Origin: JAWPMT01 sp965601475
Lineage (GTDB): Bacteria > Bacteroidota > Bacteroidia > Cytophagales > Cyclobacteriaceae
Assembly (NCBI GenBank): GCA_965601475.1
Contig: OZ271832.1
Coordinates: 3,100,001-3,164,000, forward strand
Length of the DNA stretch: 64,000 nt
Direction: 5' to 3'
A program made the translations under genes and the position numbers. The first letter of the stretch is position 1, and the number at the start of each line of letters is the position of its first letter. Shown in pieces: positions 16,287 through 24,924 of this stretch. The notes beneath the pieces are model-generated. The model searched no databases. It was not told the origin of the DNA and saw nothing but the letters and a program-made list of their open reading frames with translations.

Positions 16287-18119
16287 TTGAATTCTCTCAA
16301 AGGTCGCTTCCTCCTCACCTTTGGCGTATTTCTCATTTTTTTCGCCTTGGCGACACTGCACTCATATCAAAGCTTGCAAGAGGTCGCAGCCATTCGGCAA
16401 CTCCAGCGCAAAGTTGTGGATGCGAATAACGCCACGTTGACCCTGATCAATAAGGACCTCGTACTTCGCACGAATGAGACCATCAAACATGAGTTCTATG
16501 CTGATCCAAAGTTTATAGCACGGGTCGAACGTCAAAAAATTTTCGATAGTCTTTTCGTGGTTCTCCAGGACGTGGAAACAGATCAGGTGTCTTTGGATAT
16601 TGAAGCCAGGGATCCCGTTCGGGACATACAAAGGCAAATCCGTGGCTATGATTCTGTACATACGGAAATCATGAACCTTCAATTGGTCAGGGGTTTTCGA
16701 GATGATGGTCTTGAAGGCGAAATGAGGGCCTTCGTGCATGAGCTTGAAAAATATACAGACCTGTTGAGTCTAACGGACCTCCTGTCACTTCGCAGGCACG
16801 AAAAGGATTACTTTCTTAGAGCAGATACGCTATACGTAACCAAGTTGGTGACACTGAGTGATCGCATGATCCAAAGCCTTGGACCTTCAAAAAGGAGTTT
16901 GGAAGCAAGACTGCTGTTGGAAGGATACACCAATGCCTTTCGCGAGGTCGTAAGGTTTGAGTCCCGTATTGGAGACAATGACAGGGGGTTGATCAAAAAT
17001 ATCATTGCCAGACAAGATCAGATCATTGAGGACCTCGATCGTTTGAGTGAGTATGTCAATAGCCGGGCCCAAAAATTGGTAAAAGATCGGGTTGGTGCTT
17101 ATACGTTGCTTGTGGGCGTGGCTTTTGCGGTGTCAGCAGTCCTGGGGTTTTTTCTGGCACATTTCGCCTCCCTGGCACTTACGAAGCTTGCTCAAACGAT
17201 GAAGCGCTCGCTGAACGCCGGAAAGATGGAACGTATCGGCAATCCACTCCGGTTTCCATCCTGGGAAACGGATTCATTGTATAACTCCTATCATCAGATG
17301 ATAGATACAATCAATGAGCAAATGTTGGCATTGGAGAAAGCCAACGGGCTTCTTGGCGAGAAGAACTATAAGCTGCTCGAGGCTAATAAAGACCTTGCGA
17401 GGTCAGAGCTTGCTTTGAAAGAGTCCAATGAGGTAAAGGAGAAGTTCCTGTCGATCATTGGTCACGACCTCAAGGGGCCCATGGCCACGATGATGATGAT
17501 GATCAACTTGCTGGTGGAGGACATTCATAATTTCAATGAGCATGAGACCAAACAGTTTGCTAATAACATCCTGAAGTCGGTCAACCGAATCTCCCTGCTT
17601 CTGGAAAACCTGCTGGCCTGGTCGCGGAGTCAGGTAGATAAAATTGATCCCGTAAGGAAAGAAATCGTCATCGGAGAGGTACTCAAGACAAATGTGGCAT
17701 TATACGATCCCAAAATCGCTGAGAAAGAAATTGGGCTGCAAGTTCACATACCGGAAGGCCAGAAAGCCTGTGCAGATGAAAACATGTTTGATTTTGTCGT
17801 TCGCAACCTGTTGGACAATGCGGTGAAGTTTACGCCACAGGGTGGAGATATCGTGATTTCGGCAAAGTATCAGGAAGACCAGAGTCTATTGGAAGTGCAG
17901 GATAGCGGAAAGGGGATGACGGATGACGTACTGAAGAATTTGTTTGTTGACATCAATAGCAATCAGTCCATCGGCACGGCAGGTGAGAAGGGTACGGGCC
18001 TGGGGTTGGTCCTTTGCAAAGAATTTGTCGAGAGAAACGGAGGTTCCTTGACTGTTCAATCGCAGGTGGAAAAGGGCAGTTTATTCACCGTATCACTGCC
18101 CAGACCGAAAGACCTATAG
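16287..18119 (+). CDS. Membrane sensor histidine kinase, no partner regulator nearby
   Basis: This 610-residue kinase has a first membrane helix at about 7-25, a helical periplasmic sensor of about 240 residues, a second helix at 270-293, a linker coiled coil, a HisKA domain with the phospho-acceptor His393 (IIGHDLKGP), and a HATPase domain with NLLDNAVKF, DSGKGM and GTGLGL motifs. In the sensor, LRRHEKDYFLR (167-177) resembles the conserved helix of HBM-type sensor domains, which bind small organic acids in some chemoreceptors. No receiver protein is encoded beside it, so it is an orphan here. Start is TTG at 16287. Its stop and that of the next gene abut in CTATAG. Confidence 0.9.
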   Translation: MNSLKGRFLLTFGVFLIFFALATLHSYQSLQEVAAIRQLQRKVVDANNATLTLINKDLVLRTNETIKHEFYADPKFIARVERQKIFDSLFVVLQDVETDQVSLDIEARDPVRDIQRQIRGYDSVHTEIMNLQLVRGFRDDGLEGEMRAFVHELEKYTDLLSLTDLLSLRRHEKDYFLRADTLYVTKLVTLSDRMIQSLGPSKRSLEARLLLEGYTNAFREVVRFESRIGDNDRGLIKNIIARQDQIIEDLDRLSEYVNSRAQKLVKDRVGAYTLLVGVAFAVSAVLGFFLAHFASLALTKLAQTMKRSLNAGKMERIGNPLRFPSWETDSLYNSYHQMIDTINEQMLALEKANGLLGEKNYKLLEANKDLARSELALKESNEVKEKFLSIIGHDLKGPMATMMMMINLLVEDIHNFNEHETKQFANNILKSVNRISLLLENLLAWSRSQVDKIDPVRKEIVIGEVLKTNVALYDPKIAEKEIGLQVHIPEGQKACADENMFDFVVRNLLDNAVKFTPQGGDIVISAKYQEDQSLLEVQDSGKGMTDDVLKNLFVDINSNQSIGTAGEKGTGLGLVLCKEFVERNGGSLTVQSQVEKGSLFTVSLPRPKDL

Positions 18120-18638
18120 TGAAGAAAGCAGCTGAGGCGAAGGGCTCTTGATATGTCCCAGGTTATCATCGAAGTATAAGATATACTCGTCCTTATTCAC
18201 TTTTACCTCCATCAGATAGAAGGAGTCAATCTGTTTTGAGCCCTCGAATAGGTTCAACTGCTCAAACTCGTCTACCTTGAACTTCTCCCCGGCAAACTTC
18301 TCGCCAAGAAATTCCGAAGCGGAGGATGGAATATCCTTTTTGGCGTATTTCACACGTTCTTTAGTCCGTTGACCATCGGCGGTGTATGTGACCGAGTAGT
18401 CCTGACCTTCGAATGAAAACTCCACATAAACGAAGTCCGCACCATCTTTCTTGATCTTGGTCCATTGCTTGGCTTCAGCTCCCGGATATTTCACATAATG
18501 CCACTTGAGAAAGTCGAAGGACAAATCCTCTTCCTCAACCTTTTGCGCACTGGCATTGGCGATGAGGCAAAGTGAAAACACAAAAACTGGAAAAAATCTT
18601 TTAAGGAACTCCATAGCACGTCTCATTTTTGGTTTCAT
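18114..18638 (-). CDS. Secreted protein of unknown function, PepSY-like
   Basis: The 174-residue product has a signal peptide (cut near ANASAQ, residue 32; a shorter start at the second or third Met is possible). The mature part holds two similar alpha/beta units, W-K--KDGADFVYVEFSFEG and FYLMEVKVNKDEYILYFDDN, as in PepSY-like domains that bind or inhibit enzymes in the periplasm. The match is weak and no function is claimed. Confidence 0.55.
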   Translation of the reverse strand: MKPKMRRAMEFLKRFFPVFVFSLCLIANASAQKVEEEDLSFDFLKWHYVKYPGAEAKQWTKIKKDGADFVYVEFSFEGQDYSVTYTADGQRTKERVKYAKKDIPSSASEFLGEKFAGEKFKVDEFEQLNLFEGSKQIDSFYLMEVKVNKDEYILYFDDNLGHIKSPSPQLLSSL

Positions 18639-18719
18639 GAAACTACGAGAAGACCAGGAAAGATGGTAAACAGTTACAGTGACCCGGAATTATTTGGTGT
18701 GAGTGAGGATTGTAAATAT

Positions 18720-19574
18720 CTAATTCGCCTCAACCTTAAGTTTTGCCTTATTCTGTTTGGGCTGCCGATATTTTTGAAAGGGTATCGCCAACAGGTTCGT
18801 CAGGCGGTCATTTTCTTCTGCCTTCATGTGCGTGTCGATACCATATTGCAGTTGCTTGATATCGTTGATGTAGACAAAAGTGCCGAATAACCGGTCCCAG
18901 ATGGAAAAGATATTTCCGTAGTTGGTGTCGGTCAGCGGCTGCTCGAAGTGGTGGTGTACCTTATGCATGTTTGGAGTCACGATAAGGTAGGAGAGGAACT
19001 TGTCCACTTTTTCCGGGACATTAATATTCGCGTGCGTAATATGGGCAAATAGTACAGATAGTGATTGGTAGAGCATGACAATACCTATCGGCGCTCCAAC
19101 GACGATCACGGCAAGGATGGTAAAGGTGATTCGAAAGACCGTTTCTCCCGGATGATGCCGAAGGCCCGTTGTCACATCCACCGTGGTGTCGCTATGGTGC
19201 ACAACATGGAATTTCCACATCCACTTTACCTTGTGCTCGACGAAGTGTACGAAGTATGCGCCAATACAGTCAAGGAGCAGCAGGCCAACGACGACCTGAG
19301 CCCATAGGGGAAGGTCGAAGACATAAAGTAAGCCGATTTGATTGGCTGCCACGTAATCTGATGCCATGAGCAACAGACCTGCCATTCCAAATCCAATGAT
19401 GGCTGTCGTCAGCGTGAAGAATAGGTTGAGGCCCGCATGCTTGATCTTTTGGTATTGGAAACTAAACAACGGCAGCAGGCCTTCCGCTATCCAAAACACT
19501 ACAATTCCGCCGATTAGAAGTCCACTCCTGAACCAGACCGGAACTTCACTAAAAAAGGTGATTATTGCCTCCAT
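18720..19574 (-). CDS. Sterol desaturase / fatty acid hydroxylase family protein
   Basis: A 284-residue integral membrane protein with four or five helices and the eight-His di-iron ligand pattern of the family: HFVEHKVKWMWKFHVVHH, TGLRHHP, and HKVHHHFEQP further on. These oxygenases hydroxylate or desaturate lipids using O2 and membrane electron carriers. Bacteroidota members act on fatty acids, carotenoids or sphingolipid-like lipids; the substrate cannot be told here. It stands as a single gene. Confidence 0.85.
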   Translation of the reverse strand: MEAIITFFSEVPVWFRSGLLIGGIVVFWIAEGLLPLFSFQYQKIKHAGLNLFFTLTTAIIGFGMAGLLLMASDYVAANQIGLLYVFDLPLWAQVVVGLLLLDCIGAYFVHFVEHKVKWMWKFHVVHHSDTTVDVTTGLRHHPGETVFRITFTILAVIVVGAPIGIVMLYQSLSVLFAHITHANINVPEKVDKFLSYLIVTPNMHKVHHHFEQPLTDTNYGNIFSIWDRLFGTFVYINDIKQLQYGIDTHMKAEENDRLTNLLAIPFQKYRQPKQNKAKLKVEAN

Positions 19575-19620
19575 AAACTCCTGATACTTAACGAAAATAC
19601 AAAATGACGAGCGATTTTGT

Positions 19621-20049
19621 TTAAAGACGCCGCCCTTTTCGAATCGTACATGAGCCGACTCGGAAAGGGCAACGGTAAATGGTTATGCGCCCCTCCTGGT
19701 CATCAAAGATTTGCATTTCAAATTCCGGGAAGTCCTCTGGAGTCTGTACCCGGTCTGATGCAAAAACGGAAAACAATCCCCGCTGGAATGAAAATGAACC
19801 TTCAGTTAGCGTGGCGCCAGAGCAAAGACTTATAACCTGAAAAGTACCATCGGCACCTAGTGTCAGGAGCTCTCCCTGCAAGAAATCATCCTCGCAGCTC
19901 ACAGCTGAAGTCCCAATCGTATCAATTTCGTACTCTCCGAGCCATGCGTCCAGATTCAAAGGGTCGAATTGCGGTTCGTCCTCCGAGCTGCATCCCCAAA
20001 GCAGTATGAAGGATAGATAAAACATTGTCCGATAAATCTTTAGGCTCAT
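19621..20049 (-). CDS. Small lipoprotein of unknown function
   Basis: About 142 residues. The signal ends with a lipobox (LLWGCSSEDE). The rest, LDAWLGEYEIDT to SFSFQRG, looks like a lipocalin-like or META-like beta barrel for outer-membrane lipoproteins, and four further Cys could form disulphides. The ATG at 20049 is preferred over one at 20070, which would overlap pfkA. It probably forms an operon with pfkA, but no metabolic link is evident. Confidence 0.6.
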   Translation of the reverse strand: MSLKIYRTMFYLSFILLWGCSSEDEPQFDPLNLDAWLGEYEIDTIGTSAVSCEDDFLQGELLTLGADGTFQVISLCSGATLTEGSFSFQRGLFSVFASDRVQTPEDFPEFEMQIFDDQEGRITIYRCPFRVGSCTIRKGRRL

Positions 20050-20059
20050 TTTTTTTATT

Positions 20060-21157
20060 TTAATCTCCAAAGGAGATTCCTACCCCACGCGCGGCCTTCA
20101 TCAGATAGGTCTTCTCCACATCCACATAATTGTAGTCTTTGGTGGCCTCCAACAATGAGACGTCACAGTAATCATTGTTTTTATATACCACCATTCGACC
20201 AAATTTCTTTTCCAATACCATTTCGAAAGACTTCACACCGAATCCTGTTGACAGGATTCTGTCAAAGGCGATTGGAGTACCTCCTCTTTGCAAATGCCCC
20301 AGTACCATCTCGCGGATATCCGCTGGACAACCCGCCTCTTTCAGCTGATGGCTAAGCTCGTGAGCCACACCTCCCAGTCTTTTCATCTTGTATCCTACTT
20401 CGTCACTTTCCCGCTGCAACATCTCTCCACCCCTGGGTTTGGCTCCTTCAGCAATAATGATGGTTGCAAAACCTTTCCCTCTTTCGTAGCGGTCGTTGAT
20501 TCTTTGCAGCACCTTGTCTATATCATATGGAATTTCAGGAATCAGGCATACCTGCACACCCCCCGCAATTGCCGCATGCAGGGCTATCCAGCCTGCCTCT
20601 CTTCCCATGAGTTCCAATACCATTACCCTGTGATGGCTCTCTGCGGTTGTCACAAGCTTATCAACTGCCTCGCAGGCGACCTGCACTGCTGTTTGAAATC
20701 CGAAGGTGAAATCCGTGGCTGACAGATCATTATCTATGGTCTTTGGCACGCCCACAATATTCAAACCCTTCTCATAAAGTACCTGGCTGATCCGTTGCGA
20801 TCCGTCTCCCCCAATGCTGATCACAGCATCAAAGCCACTATCCTGGATGATTTTTACTAAGTCGTCGGTGATGTCCTTTTCCACTAAGCTGCCATCGGCA
20901 AGTGCCACAGGATAGTGAAGCGGGTCCCCTTTGGTTGTAGTCTTGAGTATGGTTCCGCCCCTCACATGTATTCCTGCTGTCGTATTGCCCATGAGATCGA
21001 TAATTTCCTGGGGTTTACGAAGCACGCCATGAAAAGCCTCAATACTACCAAATACCTGCCAGTCCCCTTCCCGTTTTGCTCTTTTCACAATAGCTCGTAT
21101 GACGGCATTCAATCCAGGGCAATCTCCTCCCCCGGTTAGTACTAGTAATTTTTTCAT
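20060..21157 (-). CDS. pfkA: 6-phosphofructokinase, group III type
   Basis: The 365-residue enzyme phosphorylates fructose 6-phosphate, the committed step of glycolysis. Visible are TGGGDCPGLNAVI (8-20), IGGDGS (115-120), PKTIDND (138-144, catalytic Asp142) and the substrate-binding MGREAGW. The two residues that separate ATP from pyrophosphate enzymes are Gly119 (E. coli position 104) and Lys139 (position 124). This mixed pair is typical of group III PFKs, which usually use ATP and often lack the allosteric control of E. coli PfkA. It is transcribed divergently from msrB. Confidence 0.93.
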   Translation of the reverse strand: MKKLLVLTGGGDCPGLNAVIRAIVKRAKREGDWQVFGSIEAFHGVLRKPQEIIDLMGNTTAGIHVRGGTILKTTTKGDPLHYPVALADGSLVEKDITDDLVKIIQDSGFDAVISIGGDGSQRISQVLYEKGLNIVGVPKTIDNDLSATDFTFGFQTAVQVACEAVDKLVTTAESHHRVMVLELMGREAGWIALHAAIAGGVQVCLIPEIPYDIDKVLQRINDRYERGKGFATIIIAEGAKPRGGEMLQRESDEVGYKMKRLGGVAHELSHQLKEAGCPADIREMVLGHLQRGGTPIAFDRILSTGFGVKSFEMVLEKKFGRMVVYKNNDYCDVSLLEATKDYNYVDVEKTYLMKAARGVGISFGD

Positions 21158-21243
21158 AAGCGTTTTTTGGCAATCAATTATTAATAATAAAGCTAAAACT
21201 TTTCAGAGAGCATTTTTGTCTTGAACAAAAGCTTTTGACTGAA

Positions 21244-21690
21244 ATGAATTGGAAAGATGTGATGTATATGGCCCAAAAAGGAAGTCCCGCACCCGACCGA
21301 AGGGTACAAAAAACGGACGCCGAGTGGGCAGAAATTTTGTCTCCTGACGTGTTTCGAATCACGCGAAAGAAGGGAACCGAGATGGCGTTTTCGGGAGAAT
21401 ATTGCGAGTCACATGAGCCCGGAAAATATGCCTGCCGGTGTTGCGATGAACTTCTTTTTGACTCTAATCTCAAGTTTGAATCTCGATCCGGTTGGCCCAG
21501 CTTTACTGAGCCCGTGAAAGACAATGTGATCAAGTATGAATTGGACTACAGCCACGGCATGAGTCGGATAGAGGTGATGTGCAATGTCTGTGATTGTCAT
21601 TTGGGGCACGTATTTCCCGACGGACCAAAACCCTCCGGCTTGCGATTTTGTGTCAATTCAGCATCGATCGTTCTCAAAGAACAGGCGTAG
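21244..21690 (+). CDS. msrB: Peptide-methionine (R)-S-oxide reductase
   Basis: The enzyme reduces the R epimer of methionine sulfoxide in proteins. Zn ligands are Cys64/Cys67 (CRCC) and Cys113/Cys116 (CNVC), and the catalytic Cys136 is in RFCVNSASI. GWPSF and the HLGHVFPDGP motif are typical. There is no signal peptide, so it is probably cytoplasmic, in contrast to the lipoprotein msrA at 7252. The ATG at 21244 is preferred over the TTG at 21235. Length is 148 residues. Confidence 0.95.
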   Translation: MNWKDVMYMAQKGSPAPDRRVQKTDAEWAEILSPDVFRITRKKGTEMAFSGEYCESHEPGKYACRCCDELLFDSNLKFESRSGWPSFTEPVKDNVIKYELDYSHGMSRIEVMCNVCDCHLGHVFPDGPKPSGLRFCVNSASIVLKEQA

Positions 21691-21789
21691 GCTTAGAAGG
21701 AGTCCGTCGTGAAGGAGATTTTGATTAACTGCAAATCAAGTACACTGGCTTTTGGGTAGTAAGAACCATGCAATTAACTTTCATCAAAA

Positions 21790-22365
21790 ATGACGAAAAT
21801 GAGGTTGTCGACAATTCTACTATTCCTGGCTACGATCAGCTGGGGACAGGAAGTTCCTGACCGTGATCGCCAAATAACGCAGGCGCTGCTTGCCGCCCCG
21901 ATGCAACTAAGACAAAATGCAACAGTCTTGGGATACGATGCCCAGCAGAATGTTGTAGTTCTCCGCGAAGGGAGCAACGAAATGATTTGCCTGGCAAGTA
22001 ATCCGAATTCCGACAACTTCAGTGTGGCTTGCTACCATAAGGACCTTGAACCATTTATGGCCCGAGGCCGTGAGCTGAAGTCCCAGGGTCTGGATTTCAA
22101 GACAATCTTTGACATTCGTGAGAAAGAAGTCAAATCCGGTGAGCTGGAAATACCCAATAATGCCACGCTAATGGTGCTGTCCGGAGAGGAGGATCCCGAC
22201 ACGGGAATTGTAAGAAATACAAGCACACGCTACGTTGTCTATATTCCCTATGCCACAAGCGAGAGCACTGGGTTGCCGGAAGCTCCGCTGAGTCCAGGTG
22301 CCCCCTGGATCATGAATCCAGGTACCCACCGTGCGCATATTATGATCACTCCACCCAAGAACTAG
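21790..22365 (+). CDS. Secreted protein of unknown function
   Basis: The 191-residue product has a signal peptide (MRLSTILLFLATISWG, cut before QE). The mature part begins with a helix (ITQALLAAPMQLRQNATVLGY) and continues with beta strands; no known family or catalytic motif is seen. Only 1 base separates its stop from the start of the rhodanese gene, so the two are one operon and may act together in the periplasm. Confidence 0.6.
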   Translation: MTKMRLSTILLFLATISWGQEVPDRDRQITQALLAAPMQLRQNATVLGYDAQQNVVVLREGSNEMICLASNPNSDNFSVACYHKDLEPFMARGRELKSQGLDFKTIFDIREKEVKSGELEIPNNATLMVLSGEEDPDTGIVRNTSTRYVVYIPYATSESTGLPEAPLSPGAPWIMNPGTHRAHIMITPPKN

Positions 22366-22366
22366 T

Positions 22367-22741
22367 ATGAAATTGCTAGGTGTTTTTCTGATGCTGTCCT
22401 TAGCTGCCTTCCAGCAGCCCAAGACCAAGGTGATTTCAAATGTTGAAATGGTTCAGCTGCTATCTAATCCTGAAGTTCAGTTGGTGGACATACGCACACC
22501 TAAAGAATGGAATCGTGGGTACATCAAGGGGGCAAAAAAGATCAATTTCTATGATGCCGACTTCATGTCTCAGATGTCAGATCTGGACAAGTCCAAACCC
22601 CTGATTGTATATTGTGCGGTAGGGGGTAGAAGTGCTACGGCAACCCGGAAATTACTCGCGGCAGGCTTTCAGGAAGTGTACGATCTTGGAGGAGGTTTCA
22701 ACGGATGGAAGACAGAACAGAGGCCAATAACGAGGGATTAG
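22367..22741 (+). CDS. Periplasmic single-domain rhodanese
   Basis: A 124-residue protein with a short signal peptide (about 1-15) and one rhodanese domain: VDIRTPKEWNRGYIKGA and the active-site loop YCAVGGRSA with Cys83. Rhodaneses move sulfane sulfur or carry a persulfide. The six-residue active loop fits small sulfurtransferases. It follows the preceding secreted protein gene by one base. Confidence 0.9.
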   Translation: MKLLGVFLMLSLAAFQQPKTKVISNVEMVQLLSNPEVQLVDIRTPKEWNRGYIKGAKKINFYDADFMSQMSDLDKSKPLIVYCAVGGRSATATRKLLAAGFQEVYDLGGGFNGWKTEQRPITRD

Positions 22742-22753
22742 GATAAGCCGAGA

Positions 22754-22804
22754 CTCCTCATTCAGGATCACTACTGTGGCAGAGGTAGTTCTGACCTGAA
22801 GGAG
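22754..22804 (+). ncRNA. Imperfect hairpin in a long intergenic region
   Basis: The region 22742-23064 (323 bases) has no gene. Near its start an imperfect hairpin pairs CTCC with GGAG, TTCAGG with CCTGAA and ACTAC with GTAGT around a 10-base loop. About 160 bases further on there is a strong terminator. Together they could be a small RNA or the long 3' UTR of the rhodanese operon. No known RNA family is recognised. Confidence 0.3.
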
Positions 22805-22961
22805 GCTGATGAGGCTATTGCGGGGAATACCGTTACAGACTGCTAACTTCCTGCTTATCTTAAAATATTCAATTTCAGCTATTTATAGGACCTAGTTTCA
22901 ATAGATTAATTAATATTGCAGTGAGGATTATATTGAATAATCGATCTGTAACTGGTTGAAT

Positions 22962-22994
22962 AATGGCCCTTTTTCCCTTGGGGCCATTTTTTTT
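22962..22994 (+). terminator. Rho-independent terminator
   Basis: AATGGCCC and GGGCCATT form an 8-bp stem around an 11-base loop, followed by a run of T (eight in all, part of them in the stem). It ends the transcript that comes from the rhodanese operon or from a small RNA in the gap, 71 bases before the next gene. Confidence 0.85.
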
Positions 22995-23064
22995 GATCTA
23001 AATCACCTCATTTACTGACGATAATAGAGCATGCTTTCGATGGGACGCAAATAGCTTTGGTTCC

Positions 23065-23592
23065 ATGAGCAGGTTAATAGTACTAATACTGTGCTTGGTT
23101 GCAAGTAGCTGTCTTACCTTAAAAGTCAAAACAGAGGAGAAACCCGGATTTGACTTTAGTAAACTCGAAAGATATTGTTGGCTGCAAGGTTGTGAGTTTA
23201 GCTACAAAGGTCCTGCTTCGTTGCAGGAGGCATTTGCCGTAGAAGCATTTGAGAACGCTATTGTTGAGCAGCTGCGTGAGAAAGGATATGTCCTGGATGA
23301 AGGTAATCCGGATTTTCTGATCAATGTGACCATCCTTCTTGAGGAAAAGAGTCATCAAATGATCTACGTGGAAGATTTTGAGACTTTGGCTGCACCGGTG
23401 ACTTACGAGGAGGAGGTCCGCTATCTGAAAGGCACCCTGCTCTTCGACGCGATCGATATGGAGCAAACGGAAGTGTTTTGGCGATCCACGGCTTCAAAGT
23501 TTATGGATGTGCGGCCTGAAATCCGCGATGTGCACATTCAAAAATCTGTTGAAAAAGTGCTGAAGAAGTTTCCGGCCAAATCAGAGAAGTAG
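23065..23592 (+). CDS. DUF4136 lipoprotein
   Basis: A 175-residue lipoprotein with acceptor Cys16 (VASSCLT). The mature part fits DUF4136: an early DFSKLERYCWL element, a helix (EAFENAIVEQLREKGY), PDFLINVTILLEEK, and a late strand LLFDAIDMEQTEVFWRSTASKF. These proteins sit in the cell envelope and their role is unknown. Its TAG stop overlaps the 3' end of the tRNA-Arg(CCT) gene on the other strand by three bases. Confidence 0.75.
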   Translation: MSRLIVLILCLVASSCLTLKVKTEEKPGFDFSKLERYCWLQGCEFSYKGPASLQEAFAVEAFENAIVEQLREKGYVLDEGNPDFLINVTILLEEKSHQMIYVEDFETLAAPVTYEEEVRYLKGTLLFDAIDMEQTEVFWRSTASKFMDVRPEIRDVHIQKSVEKVLKKFPAKSEK

Positions 23593-23661
23593 CCCCGACA
23601 GGAATCGAACCTGTATCTAAAGTTTAGGAAACTTCTATTCTATCCATTGAACTACGGGGCC
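23590..23661 (-). tRNA. tRNA-Arg (anticodon CCT)
   Basis: A 72-nt cloverleaf: acceptor GGCCCCG/CGGGGCT (a G-U pair at the top), D stem GTTC/GAAT, anticodon stem GAAGT/ACTTT with loop TTCCTAA (anticodon CCT, reads AGG), T stem ACAGG/CCTGT with the normal loop TTCGATT, discriminator A. CCA is not encoded. The D loop carries the usual GG. Confidence 0.95.
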
Positions 23662-23713
23662 AAATGCTTGTCAGCGGCGCGCAAAGGTAGAAAATTATCC
23701 GCTTCCAGCGAAT

Positions 23714-24847
23714 TCAGTAGATTTTTTCTGGATGGAGAAAGTTAGGATAGATCCTGAAATGCTCCCTTTTCACATGTTCGCCAATCATCTCTTTCAGGGC
23801 TTCCAGGTTGGCCTTTTCCTTGGCTGAGATGAAAATACTTGAGCCGTTGTCTTTAAAGAGACTGCTTTCTTCTTCGCTTATCTTATCAAGCTTGTTGTAG
23901 ACACGTATCGTTGGAATTTCGGAAGCACCTATTTCGGCCAAGGTTTTCTCTACCACTTCCATATGATCCTCGTAGGCAGGATTACTCATATCGATCACAT
24001 GTAGCAGCAGATCCGCCTCTTGCACCTCGGCTAATGTGGACTTGAAAGACTCTATGAGATTGTGGGGGAGTTTCCGTATGAAACCCACCGTGTCACTGAG
24101 CAAAAACGGAATGTTATCAATGACGACCTTTCGTACCGTGGAGTCCACCGTGGCGAAAAGCTCGTCTTTGGCATAGACTTGTTCCTTGCTTAGCAGTCGC
24201 ATCAAAGTAGACTTCCCTGCGTTGGTATACCCGACCAATGCTGCCCGAACGATACCATCTCTTGATTTTCGCCTTGTCGCCGCCTGTTTCTCAACTTTAT
24301 CCAGCTGTTTGCGCAGCAAGGTGATCCTGTCGCGTATGATTCGCCTGTCCGTTTCGATTTCCTTTTCACCGGCACCGCCCCGGGTGCTGGTACCGCCTCT
24401 TTGTCGCTCCAGGTGCGTCCACATTCTTGTCAACCTGGGGAGAAGGTATTGGAACCTTGCTAATTCCACCTGTGTCTTCGCCTGAGCCGTTTTGGCCCTC
24501 TTGAGAAAGATATCCAGAATCAACAGACTACGGTCATAGATTTTGACCTTCAGTACTTTTTCCAGGTTGCGAAGCTGAGAGGGAGTAAGATCATCATCAA
24601 ATATGATGACATCAATTTTTTCGGCAATGAGATAGGTCTTAATTTCATCCAGTTTGCCCTTACCAACAAAGGTCCTGGAGTCAGGGTGATCTAGCTTTTG
24701 CACAAAGCTCTTCTTGATATCTATGTCCAAAGTTTTGGCAAGAAAAGCCAACTCTTCAAGGAATTCCTGCACCTTGAAATCTTCCAACCGTTTGTTCGGT
24801 ACGGTGACGATAACGCCTGATTCGTTTAGCTTTTTGGTTTCAATCAT
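23714..24847 (-). CDS. hflX: Ribosome-associated GTPase HflX
   Basis: A 377-residue GTPase with the HflX N-terminal domain (FVGKGKLDEIKTYL, IIFDDDLTPSQLRNLEKVL), the glycine-rich RQRGGTSTRGGAGEKEIE linker, and the G domain with P-loop VGYTNAGKST, switch GFIRKLPHNLIESFK and NKLD. HflX splits or rescues stalled ribosomes under stress. The ATG at 24847 is used; an upstream TTG adds three residues. It is divergent from the glycosyltransferase gene. Confidence 0.95.
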   Translation of the reverse strand: MIETKKLNESGVIVTVPNKRLEDFKVQEFLEELAFLAKTLDIDIKKSFVQKLDHPDSRTFVGKGKLDEIKTYLIAEKIDVIIFDDDLTPSQLRNLEKVLKVKIYDRSLLILDIFLKRAKTAQAKTQVELARFQYLLPRLTRMWTHLERQRGGTSTRGGAGEKEIETDRRIIRDRITLLRKQLDKVEKQAATRRKSRDGIVRAALVGYTNAGKSTLMRLLSKEQVYAKDELFATVDSTVRKVVIDNIPFLLSDTVGFIRKLPHNLIESFKSTLAEVQEADLLLHVIDMSNPAYEDHMEVVEKTLAEIGASEIPTIRVYNKLDKISEEESSLFKDNGSSIFISAKEKANLEALKEMIGEHVKREHFRIYPNFLHPEKIY

Positions 24848-24924
24848 TGAACTCAACCCCTACAAAATACAAAAATGCATACTTTAGAGTTCGCCCGTGG
24901 CTATCACCTGATAAAAGTGACATT

